A stretch of DNA of 44,890 bases. Origin: an uncultured Pelagibacteraceae bacterium. Lineage in GTDB: Bacteria; Pseudomonadota; Alphaproteobacteria; Pelagibacterales; Pelagibacteraceae. Location of the stretch: assembly GCA_902594335.1 (NCBI GenBank), contig CACJLY010000010.1, positions 1 to 44,890 on the forward strand, written 5' to 3'. This document shows, one piece after another, positions 26,119 through 32,971 of this stretch (positions are counted from its first letter, which is position 1; the number at the start of each line of letters is the position of its first letter). A program made the translations under genes and the position numbers. Below the pieces are notes generated by a model, which did not search any database, had not been told where the DNA came from, and was given only the letters and a program-made list of their open reading frames with translations.

Positions 26119-26644
26119 GTTTAAAATGTGAAATACCTGCGAAGCCAACTGATTTCGTAAGATTTATAAGTTTAATATTTTCCTTAGAAATTCCACCTAA
26201 AGCAATAATACCCCTATAAGTGTTATTTGATAAAATGTTAAATTTATTTAACCCTAAAAAGTTTGCATTATTTTTAAATAATGATGACAAAAAAATCTCT
26301 TTTACTTTTTGTTTTTCTTTAATTCTTATCTCCCTTAAATTGTGGGCTGATCCTATAAGTTTAAAATTCTTTTTAAAGTTATAATTTAAGTGAGTAAAAC
26401 TCTCGTTAAAAGAAGGGAGATAGGCACCATCCAAATTTAAACTCAGAGATAATTTGATATTATTTGATAAGAAGAACTTAATATTTTTCCTTCTACAATA
26501 ATCTCTTATATAAATAATTTCAGTTGTTTTGTATTTTTTTTTGTAATTTCTATAAATTATACTAGTATTTATGCTTTGTTTATCAATGATACCTTTTTTA
26601 AATTCATCTATAAAGTAATATAGTTTAAGAAACTTTTTATGCAT
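26102..26644 (-). CDS. Diverged thiamine-phosphate-synthase-like (ThiE/TenI fold) protein
   Basis: This 180-residue protein resembles the TMP synthase/TenI barrel: LKLYYFID at the start, LSLNLDGAYLPSF where ThiE has GxDGVHLGQ, LIGSAHNLREI where ThiE has IGxSxH, and IIALGGISKENI near the end. Several ThiE active-site elements (the HLGQ loop, the GPxxxTxTK pyrophosphate segment) are replaced, so classical TMP synthase activity is doubtful; a TenI-like or degenerate role is possible. The ATG (26642-26644) shares the palindrome ATGCAT with the divergent yggS start. The terminal codons overlap the porin terminator. Confidence 0.65.
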   Translation of the reverse strand: MHKKFLKLYYFIDEFKKGIIDKQSINTSIIYRNYKKKYKTTEIIYIRDYCRRKNIKFFLSNNIKLSLSLNLDGAYLPSFNESFTHLNYNFKKNFKLIGSAHNLREIRIKEKQKVKEIFLSSLFKNNANFLGLNKFNILSNNTYRGIIALGGISKENIKLINLTKSVGFAGISHFKQKKGP

Positions 26645-27301
26645 GAAACAGTTAAAAATTTAATATCAATTCAAAGCTTAATCAATTCAAAATTGTTAGA
26701 ATTAGAAGAAAAGATCAGAATACCTAAAATAATTGCAGTGTCTAAAACTTTTAAAATAGATCACATTTTACCACTTATACAGTACGGTCACTTAGATTTT
26801 GGTGAAAATAAAGTTCAAGAAGCAATTGAAAAATGGACAGATATAAAACTTAAGAATAAAAAAATCAAACTACATTTGATTGGAAAACTTCAAACAAACA
26901 AAGTTAAATTTGCTGTTAAAATATTTGATTATATTCACTCAATGGATAATGAAAAGTTAGCAAAAAAAATAGCAGAAGAACAAGTTAAACAAAACGTAAA
27001 ACCAAAAATTTTTATTCAAATAAATCTTGGTAATGAAAGTCAAAAGTCTGGAATAATTAAGGAAAACTTATTAGATTTTTACAAATTCTCAAAAGATTTA
27101 GGACTAAACATAATTGGTATTATGTGTATTCCACCATTTAATGAGGATTCTACAAAATTTTTTTCAAAAATGAGTGAACTTCAGAAAATAACTAATACAG
27201 AGGAGTTAAGTATGGGAATGTCCTCAGATTATCTAAGAGCAGTTGAATATAAATCAACATATTTAAGAATTGGATCAAATATATTTGGTCAAAGAAGCTA
27301 A
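26639..27301 (+). CDS. yggS: PLP homeostasis protein YggS
   Basis: YggS/PLPBP is a PLP-binding barrel protein that balances vitamin B6 and some amino and keto acids, with no known enzymatic reaction. The 220 residues have KIIAVSKTFKIDHI with the PLP lysine (Lys36), FGENKVQEAIEKW (54-66), HLIGKLQTNKVKFA, IHSMDNEKLA, QINLGNESQKSGI, and the C-terminal LSMGMSSDYLRAVEYKSTYLRIGSNIFG with the phosphate-binding Ser and Gly residues. The start codon overlaps that of the divergent ThiE-like gene, leaving no intergenic space for a promoter, which must lie inside that gene. Confidence 0.95.
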   Translation: MHETVKNLISIQSLINSKLLELEEKIRIPKIIAVSKTFKIDHILPLIQYGHLDFGENKVQEAIEKWTDIKLKNKKIKLHLIGKLQTNKVKFAVKIFDYIHSMDNEKLAKKIAEEQVKQNVKPKIFIQINLGNESQKSGIIKENLLDFYKFSKDLGLNIIGIMCIPPFNEDSTKFFSKMSELQKITNTEELSMGMSSDYLRAVEYKSTYLRIGSNIFGQRS

Positions 27302-27792
27302 TTAATCTTTATTTTTGTATTCTTATTAATAAGTTTTAACAAAATCAAAAAGTCTTTTTTATTTATTGCTATACATCCAGAAGTTGGTTTAAATTTTTTC
27401 GTTAAATGAATAAAAATTGCACTTCCTTTACCAATCACAGTTTTTTTCGTATTATAATTGATTGGAATTAAAAAATCATATTTATAATCTCTCCTAAATA
27501 ATTTTTCGTGCCTTATATTCTTGCTAGATTTTGTTAATTTGTTGTAATACTTTTTGCTTTTAACATCATCACACCAACCCATATCCTTTTCTATAGGAAC
27601 GCATTTTAATTTAGTTAAAGGTTTTGCATTACGATCTTTTCGATAAAAAAGATTACCCAAACTAAATATTCCAACAGGCGTTTTTTTGTCTCCCTCAATT
27701 TTGTTTTTAGCAAGTCCTTTTTTACCAATTGAACATCTAAAAATAAAATCGTCGAAAAGAAGAGTTACTTTATTTTTTATTATAATTGTCAT
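27298..27792 (-). CDS. L,D-transpeptidase (YkuD) catalytic-domain protein
   Basis: This 164-residue protein is a minimal YkuD domain, the fold that forms 3-3 peptidoglycan cross-links or attaches lipoproteins to the wall. KTPVGIFSLG (37-46) and the active-site segment with His129 and Ser138-Gly139-Cys140 (IHLTKKFKPTSGCIAI) are intact. There is no obvious N-terminal signal peptide, unlike most periplasmic members; it begins with a beta strand. Similar leaderless YkuD proteins are common in alphaproteobacteria, so a missed start is not required. It is divergent from the winged-helix gene with only 15 bases between starts, and overlaps yggS by four bases tail to tail. Confidence 0.9.
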   Translation of the reverse strand: MTIIIKNKVTLLFDDFIFRCSIGKKGLAKNKIEGDKKTPVGIFSLGNLFYRKDRNAKPLTKLKCVPIEKDMGWCDDVKSKKYYNKLTKSSKNIRHEKLFRRDYKYDFLIPINYNTKKTVIGKGSAIFIHLTKKFKPTSGCIAINKKDFLILLKLINKNTKIKIN

Positions 27793-27800
27793 ATTGTTTT

Positions 27801-27806
27801 ATTATA
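27801..27806 (-). promoter_or_regulatory. -10 box of the L,D-transpeptidase gene
   Basis: On the minus strand a perfect TATAAT ends eight bases before the ATG at 27792. It lies within the 15-base gap to the divergent winged-helix gene, so the transcript would have a leader of about two bases. The -35 would lie inside that gene; no clear hexamer is visible. Confidence 0.5.
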
Positions 27807-27807
27807 T

Positions 27808-28368
27808 ATGAATAATCAAACATTAGTAATTTATGAATTTAATATTTTGTATGAAATTTTAAAAGAATTAGAAAATTATCTAAACTTTACTTTAGTTACT
27901 TGTAAAAATAATGAAATTTCGAAAATCAACAATAAAGAAATAAACTATATAATAATATCTAAAAAAAAATTAAGCAAATTTGAAAATCAAATCATAATAG
28001 ATAAATTTCCAATAAGTATTAAAAAGTTAATAGAAAATATTAATATTAATTTCTTAAAAAAAAAATATAATCAACAATCTGAAATAATCATTGGTGAATA
28101 TAAATTAAATTTAAATTCAAGAGTAATTTATAAAAATAATAATTCTTTGAATTTAACAGAAAGGGAGGCAAATATAATTTCTTTTCTCAATAGTTCAAAA
28201 AATCCAATAAATATAGATAAATTACAATCTGTAGTTTGGGGACATAATTCAAAATTAGAAACTCACACTGTTGAAACTCATATATATAGGTTAAGAAAAA
28301 AAGTGCTTGAAACATTTAACGACAATTCCTTCATAGTAAGTTCTAAATTAGGTTACACAATCAAGTGA
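27808..28368 (+). CDS. OmpR-type winged-helix protein with degenerate receiver domain
   Basis: The 186-residue protein has a C-terminal OmpR/PhoB winged helix: LTERE (116-120) at the first helix, the recognition helix THTVETHIYRLRKKV (152-166) and the wing VSSKLGYTIK at the very end. The first 85 or so residues look like a shrunken receiver: a strand INYIII (45-50) is followed by Ser51 where the phosphorylated Asp would sit, and the usual acidic pair and Lys are not evident. It therefore probably does not take phosphate and may sense something else or be constitutive. It ends in GTGA, overlapping the start of the TPR-methyltransferase gene. Confidence 0.85.
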   Translation: MNNQTLVIYEFNILYEILKELENYLNFTLVTCKNNEISKINNKEINYIIISKKKLSKFENQIIIDKFPISIKKLIENININFLKKKYNQQSEIIIGEYKLNLNSRVIYKNNNSLNLTEREANIISFLNSSKNPINIDKLQSVVWGHNSKLETHTVETHIYRLRKKVLETFNDNSFIVSSKLGYTIK

Positions 28369-30467
28369 ATTCAGAAGACATAAAATTTAATGAAACTTTT
28401 AAAATAGCTATTGAAAATCATAATAACAAGAGATTTGATGCTGCAGAAGAAACTTATTATAAATTATTAAATTTAAAACCTAACAATCCTCAAATAAATT
28501 TCAACCTTGGGACACTTTTAGCGCAACAAAAAAAGTTTGATCTAGCTAAAAAATACCTTCTTAAAGCATCTGATTTGTCTCATAATGATCCAAAAATAAA
28601 TACTAATTTAGCAAATTTATATTTTGAAACTGGAGATATTAATAAATCCATTAGTTATTTAGACAAAGTAATTAAATTAAAACCTAAATTTGCACAGGCA
28701 TACTTAAATAAAGGTATTATTTTAAATAATATCGGAAAATTTAGTGAAGCTGCTCGTATTTTTGAAAAAACAATTGAATTAGAGCCAAATAATTCATATT
28801 TTTATAATATTATTGGTTCAACTTATATTGAGCTTGGAGACTTAAAAAAAGCAATCATAAATTTACGTAAATCATTAAATATAAATTCAAAAAACCTAAA
28901 TGCAATTAATAGCTTGGTTAAAATTTTTAAAACTACACAATTATCAAATATATCAAAAAAGAATATTGAGGAACTTACAAAGCTATTTCTCTTTTTGTAT
29001 AAAAAAAATTTAATAAATCATGACGACCTTTTTAATAATGCAAAAATTTTACTACCTGTTCAAGATAAGAATAACAATCTTCAAAATTTATTAAATCAAG
29101 ATCTAAAATTGATTGAAAATAGTTTAGTAAATAAAATAATTTCGAGCGAACTTTTCCTATTAATGTTACAAAAATCTATTTTTAGGGATGCATTTTTTGA
29201 GAAATTTATTTACAAAATAAGAAAAGAAATACTTTTTTTCATTGAAAAGTCAAAAAAAAATAAACTTGGTAATTTTTTAAATTTTATAATTTCTTTAGCT
29301 GAGCAATCTTTTTTAAATGAATATATATTATTTCAATCAAAGGAAGAATTAAGTATTGTTAAAAAATTAGAGAACGTAATAATTAAATCAAAAAAAATAA
29401 ATGAACTAGAAATTTCTATTTTAGCTTGTTATAACCCATTATATAAATCATTCAAAATTATTGAAAAGTTAAAAAACTATAAATCAAATAACAATTTGTT
29501 TAATGATCTAATTAAAATGCAAATTAAAGAGCCTTTGAAAGAGGAAGAAATAAAAAAATCTATAAAATCTATAGGGAAAATATCTGACGATATATCTAAA
29601 AAAGTAAAGGAGCAGTACGAGGAAAATCCCTATCCAAGATGGCGATACTCAACGCGAATACCAACTACAAACTTTTTATCATTGCTTAATTACGATATAC
29701 GTCCAAATAAATTTATTTCAGCTAATAAATTCAATAATCCAAAAACCCTAATCGCAGGATGTGGCACTGGGAAACAATTAAATAATATTCTTGCACGTGA
29801 AAACTCAAACGTGGTTGCATTTGATTTAAGCTTATCTAGTTTGGCTTATGCAAAGAGAAAAATTGATGAAGTTGGCTCAAAAAAAATAGAATTTCTACAT
29901 GGAGATATTTTACAACTAAACAAGTTGAACAGGAAATTTGATATCATTGAATGCATGGGTGTATTGCATCATATGGAGAATCCAGTTAAAGGACTAAATA
30001 TCTTAAAAAATCTATTAGAACCTGACGGTGTTCTAAAATTAGGTTTGTATAGTGAAATAGCAAGGAAACACATAATCGAACTTAGACAATTTACAAAAGA
30101 TAGAAACTTTAAAAACAATATAATTGATATTAGAAATTTTAGGGAAAATATTAAAAATCATGAAAACAAAATACTAAGAAAAGTACTTAACAGTAATGAT
30201 TTTTATTCCACCTCAAACGTGAGAGACTTAATTTTTCATGTTCAAGAACATAGATTTACAATCCCCCAAATTTCTCAAATTTTGCAAGATAATAACTTAG
30301 AATTTCTTGGTTTTACTTCTCCAGAAATAAAAAAAAAATACTCACGAAGTTTTCTTGACGATAAGAAAAATATTTCCTTAGAAAATTGGCATAAATTTGA
30401 AAATGAAAATCCCGATTCATTTAGAGCAATGTATCAATTTTGGGTAAAAAGAAAAAATAATGATTAA
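28365..30467 (+). CDS. TPR-repeat protein with C-terminal SAM-dependent methyltransferase
   Basis: This 700-residue protein starts at GTG (28365), overlapping the TGA of the winged-helix gene; no ATG is near. Residues about 8-185 are at least four TPRs (for example NNPQINFNLGTLLAQQKKFD, PKFAQAYLNKGIILNNIGKF, NSYFYNIIGSTYIELGDL). A helical linker (about 190-410) has no recognised motif. Then come YEENPYPRWRY and a class I methyltransferase with TLIAGCGTGKQ (about 463-473), VVAFDLSLSSLAYAK, FDIIECMGVLHHM and an EPDGVLKLGLYSE strand. The fusion resembles proteins that modify other proteins or glycans, but the target is unknown. The arfA-like gene starts 8 bases before its stop. Confidence 0.85.
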   Translation: MNSEDIKFNETFKIAIENHNNKRFDAAEETYYKLLNLKPNNPQINFNLGTLLAQQKKFDLAKKYLLKASDLSHNDPKINTNLANLYFETGDINKSISYLDKVIKLKPKFAQAYLNKGIILNNIGKFSEAARIFEKTIELEPNNSYFYNIIGSTYIELGDLKKAIINLRKSLNINSKNLNAINSLVKIFKTTQLSNISKKNIEELTKLFLFLYKKNLINHDDLFNNAKILLPVQDKNNNLQNLLNQDLKLIENSLVNKIISSELFLLMLQKSIFRDAFFEKFIYKIRKEILFFIEKSKKNKLGNFLNFIISLAEQSFLNEYILFQSKEELSIVKKLENVIIKSKKINELEISILACYNPLYKSFKIIEKLKNYKSNNNLFNDLIKMQIKEPLKEEEIKKSIKSIGKISDDISKKVKEQYEENPYPRWRYSTRIPTTNFLSLLNYDIRPNKFISANKFNNPKTLIAGCGTGKQLNNILARENSNVVAFDLSLSSLAYAKRKIDEVGSKKIEFLHGDILQLNKLNRKFDIIECMGVLHHMENPVKGLNILKNLLEPDGVLKLGLYSEIARKHIIELRQFTKDRNFKNNIIDIRNFRENIKNHENKILRKVLNSNDFYSTSNVRDLIFHVQEHRFTIPQISQILQDNNLEFLGFTSPEIKKKYSRSFLDDKKNISLENWHKFENENPDSFRAMYQFWVKRKNND

Positions 30468-30567
30468 AAAAAATTATATTGCAAAAGATTTATTTACAAA
30501 GAAATACAAGCCAAGAGTTATAAAACCAAAAAAAGGCAAAGGTAGTTTTAAAAGAAAAAAAAAATGA
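30460..30567 (+). CDS. arfA: ArfA-like alternative ribosome rescue peptide
   Basis: A 35-codon frame begins MIKKNYIAKDLFTKKYK and ends PRVIKPKKGKGSFKRKKK. The KPRVIKPKKGKGSFKR core matches the conserved block of ArfA (E. coli FRQRVEKNKKGKGSYMRK), the part that enters the empty mRNA channel of a stalled ribosome; ArfA then recruits RF2 to free it. The E. coli protein is longer at both ends, and its hydrophobic C-terminal tail is normally not made; here the frame simply stops after the basic block. The ATG lies inside the last codons of the TPR-methyltransferase gene (8-base overlap), and the stop follows a run of ten A. The call is by motif recognition. Confidence 0.75.
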   Translation: MIKKNYIAKDLFTKKYKPRVIKPKKGKGSFKRKKK

Positions 30568-30571
30568 TTTT

Positions 30572-31501
30572 TTAGAGTCTAGCCCCAATTTGTTGAATAA
30601 CTTTAGATGACATTTCAGTCCCTTTATCTAAACTTTCTTTCAATGTCATATTATTTACATGTCCATGTAGAAACCCTGCAGCAAAAAGATCACCAGCACC
30701 CGTTAAGTCAACAATTTTTAGGTCTTGTTTGACTCCGCATTCAACAACTTCATCACCATTTAAGGCAACTGCGCCTTTTTCACCTCTAGTTAAAACAATA
30801 ATTTTTCCAAGCGACTTAGAGAAACTAATTACTTCATCAAAAGATTTTGCGTCAATCAGAGACATTATCTCTTGCTCGTTGGCAAAAGTTATATCTAATT
30901 TGTTTTTAACTAAATCTAAAAAGTGAGGCTTATGTCTATCAACACAAAATTGATCTGATAGTGACATTGCAACTTTTTTTGCACTTTGAATTGCTTTTTC
31001 AAAAGCTTTTTTGGGTTCTCCCTCGTCCCAAAGATAACCCTCTAAAAGTATTGTTTCACTTTGTTTAATTGCATCCACACTTACATCATTTTCATTAATC
31101 TTACCTGCAGTTCCCAAAAAAGTACACATTGTTCTCTCAGAGTCGGGCGTAACTAGTATTAAACAAGTCCCAGTTGGTAAATCTTCTTTTTTTTTTGAAT
31201 AAATATATTTAACGTTCTCTTGTTTCAAACCATCTTCGTATTTTCCACCAAGATCGTCGTCATTTACTTTACCTATAAATCCTACTTCATTTCCAAGTTG
31301 AGATAATCCTACAATTGAGTTAGCAACTGATCCACCTGAAACTGTTTTTTCAATTTTAAGATTTGATAGCAAATCTTTAAACTCTTTATCATCAAAAATC
31401 AACTTCATGGTACTTTTAGTTAAATTATTTTTAGTAATAAAATCATCTTCTACTTTGCAAATTACGTCTACAATTGCATTTCCAATTCCTAATATCTTCA
31501 T
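30572..31501 (-). CDS. PfkB-family kinase, probable adenosine kinase
   Basis: This 309-residue PfkB (ribokinase-type) enzyme looks like the adenosine kinase group seen in alphaproteobacteria. It begins ILGIGNAIVDVICKVEDDF, has the substrate-side GGSVANSIVGLSQLG and GFIGKVNDDDLGG, CTFLGTAGKINENDV, and the C-terminal signature DLTGAGDLFAAGFLHG (265-280) with the anion hole and catalytic Asp271. Adenosine versus another nucleoside or sugar as substrate cannot be proved by motif alone. It is the last of dapB-nth-adk, two bases after nth, and ends four bases from the arfA-like stop on the other strand. Confidence 0.87.
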   Translation of the reverse strand: MKILGIGNAIVDVICKVEDDFITKNNLTKSTMKLIFDDKEFKDLLSNLKIEKTVSGGSVANSIVGLSQLGNEVGFIGKVNDDDLGGKYEDGLKQENVKYIYSKKKEDLPTGTCLILVTPDSERTMCTFLGTAGKINENDVSVDAIKQSETILLEGYLWDEGEPKKAFEKAIQSAKKVAMSLSDQFCVDRHKPHFLDLVKNKLDITFANEQEIMSLIDAKSFDEVISFSKSLGKIIVLTRGEKGAVALNGDEVVECGVKQDLKIVDLTGAGDLFAAGFLHGHVNNMTLKESLDKGTEMSSKVIQQIGARL

Positions 31502-31503
31502 AT

Positions 31504-32157
31504 TTATGCTTTCTTGGTTATAAGTGGTTTTTTTCTCTTAGGATAACAAGTAGTACAGATTTTACAAGATAAACCATAGCAATCTCTTGCTTTACAATAT
31601 TCTCTTCCATAATAAATAATTTGAAGATGTAACTTATTCCAATATTTTTTAGGAAAAAGTCTTTTAAGATCTTCTTCTGTCTGAACTACATTCTTTCCAC
31701 TGGTTAAACCCCATCTTTGTGCTAGCCGATGAATATGGGTATCTATCGGAAAAGCAGCATATCCAAACCCTTGAGACATCACTACACTAGCTGTTTTATG
31801 CCCAACACCTGGTAATTCTTCAAGTTGTTCGAAGGTTTTTGGAACTTTCCCGTTGTATTTTTCAACTAAAGTTTTTGATAAATTATAAACACTTTTTGCT
31901 TTAATTCTAAAAATACCAATACTTCGTATTAGTTTTTCGATTTTTTTTCTTCCTAATTTAACAAAGTGTTCAGGCTTATTATATTTTGGATATATATTTT
32001 TAGTGACATTGTTAACATTAACATCTGTACACTGTGCAGATAAAAGAACAGATACTAATAAAGTAAAAATATTTCTGTGTTTGAGAGGTATTGGCGTTTT
32101 TGGATATATTTTGTTTAAAGTCCGAAGAACAATTTTTGCCCTTTGCTCCTTGCTCAT
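31504..32157 (-). CDS. nth: Endonuclease III (DNA glycosylase/AP lyase) with unusual iron-sulfur cysteines
   Basis: Nth removes oxidised pyrimidines and nicks at abasic sites. The 217 residues have the helix-hairpin-helix LPGVGHKTA (115-123) with catalytic Lys121 and FPIDTHIHRLAQRWGL with Asp139. The C-terminal cluster region differs from the usual C-X6-C-X2-C-X5-C: cysteines are at 188, 193, 198, 201 and 204, and the expected second cysteine (195) is Gly. C188, C198 and C204 keep canonical spacing. A cluster may still form using C193 or C201. The ATG overlaps the dapB stop (ATGA). Confidence 0.94.
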   Translation of the reverse strand: MSKEQRAKIVLRTLNKIYPKTPIPLKHRNIFTLLVSVLLSAQCTDVNVNNVTKNIYPKYNKPEHFVKLGRKKIEKLIRSIGIFRIKAKSVYNLSKTLVEKYNGKVPKTFEQLEELPGVGHKTASVVMSQGFGYAAFPIDTHIHRLAQRWGLTSGKNVVQTEEDLKRLFPKKYWNKLHLQIIYYGREYCKARDCYGLSCKICTTCYPKRKKPLITKKA

Positions 32158-32930
32158 TTAAAATTTAAAACATCACGCATTGAATATAAACCTGGTTTTT
32201 TTTTCATTAGCCATTTTCCAGCTGTCAAAGCTCCTTCGCTGTATAAAGCCCTATCAAAAGCTTCGTGATTTAATGTAATAATTTCTTTTCCACTTGAAAA
32301 TTTAACTTCGTGTTCACCAACTGTTTTACCTTTTCGTATTGAGTTAAAATTTATTTTTTTTCCATAAGGAAAACTTTTTTTATTAAGATATCTTTTTCCA
32401 AATAAATTATAAAAATCTTTATTTTTGCCAACAGCAATTCCTTTACCCAACATTAACGCTGTTCCAGATGGATAGTCTATTTTATGTTTATGATGAACCT
32501 CATATACTTTACTTAAAAAATTATTCCCTAATGATTTAGATGCTATTTCGGTTAAATACATTAACAAATTTATGCCTAAGCTCATATTTCCAGCTTTCAG
32601 TATTGGAATTTTCTTTGAAAATTTTTTTATAAGACTTTCTTCTTTTTTGGTAAATCCGGTTGTACCAATAACAACTCTTTTTTTAAGCTTTGATGCAATT
32701 TTGAGAATTTCAAAAGTACAATTAGGGACAGTAAAATCGATAATTAAATCAACATTTTTAAAGGAATCTTCATTATTTAAACTAGGTTTAATTCCAGAAA
32801 TTTTTTTTTTTATTAATCTATTTTCTGTAAGAGTTGTTAGTTTTAAATTTTTATCAACTCTAGAGGATTTTACCAGTTGTTGGCCCATTCGTCCCATGCA
32901 ACCAGATATCGCTAAATTTACTTTGCTCAT
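32154..32930 (-). CDS. dapB: 4-hydroxy-tetrahydrodipicolinate reductase DapB
   Basis: DapB reduces HTPA to tetrahydrodipicolinate with NAD(P)H in lysine and diaminopimelate synthesis. The 258 residues show the nucleotide motif ISGCMGRMGQQL (8-19), DFTVPNCTFEIL, VVIGTTGFTKKE, ILKAGNMSLGINLL, YEVHHKHKIDYPSGTAL with the catalytic His and Lys, and RKGKTVGEHEVKF. Length is normal. First gene of the dapB-nth-adenosine kinase unit, with a 41-base gap to the divergent FG-GAP gene. The diaminopimelate product also supplies peptidoglycan, the substrate of the L,D-transpeptidase nearby. Confidence 0.97.
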   Translation of the reverse strand: MSKVNLAISGCMGRMGQQLVKSSRVDKNLKLTTLTENRLIKKKISGIKPSLNNEDSFKNVDLIIDFTVPNCTFEILKIASKLKKRVVIGTTGFTKKEESLIKKFSKKIPILKAGNMSLGINLLMYLTEIASKSLGNNFLSKVYEVHHKHKIDYPSGTALMLGKGIAVGKNKDFYNLFGKRYLNKKSFPYGKKINFNSIRKGKTVGEHEVKFSSGKEIITLNHEAFDRALYSEGALTAGKWLMKKKPGLYSMRDVLNFK

Positions 32931-32971
32931 TAAATTTTTTTAATATATTTTTTCAACAATATACAACAATT

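Noticed and set aside
30550..30575. A-run/T-run between arfA-like gene and adenosine kinase as a terminator
   Set aside because: The stem would be only A-T pairs with a three-base loop, too weak to call; at most a minor aid to termination.
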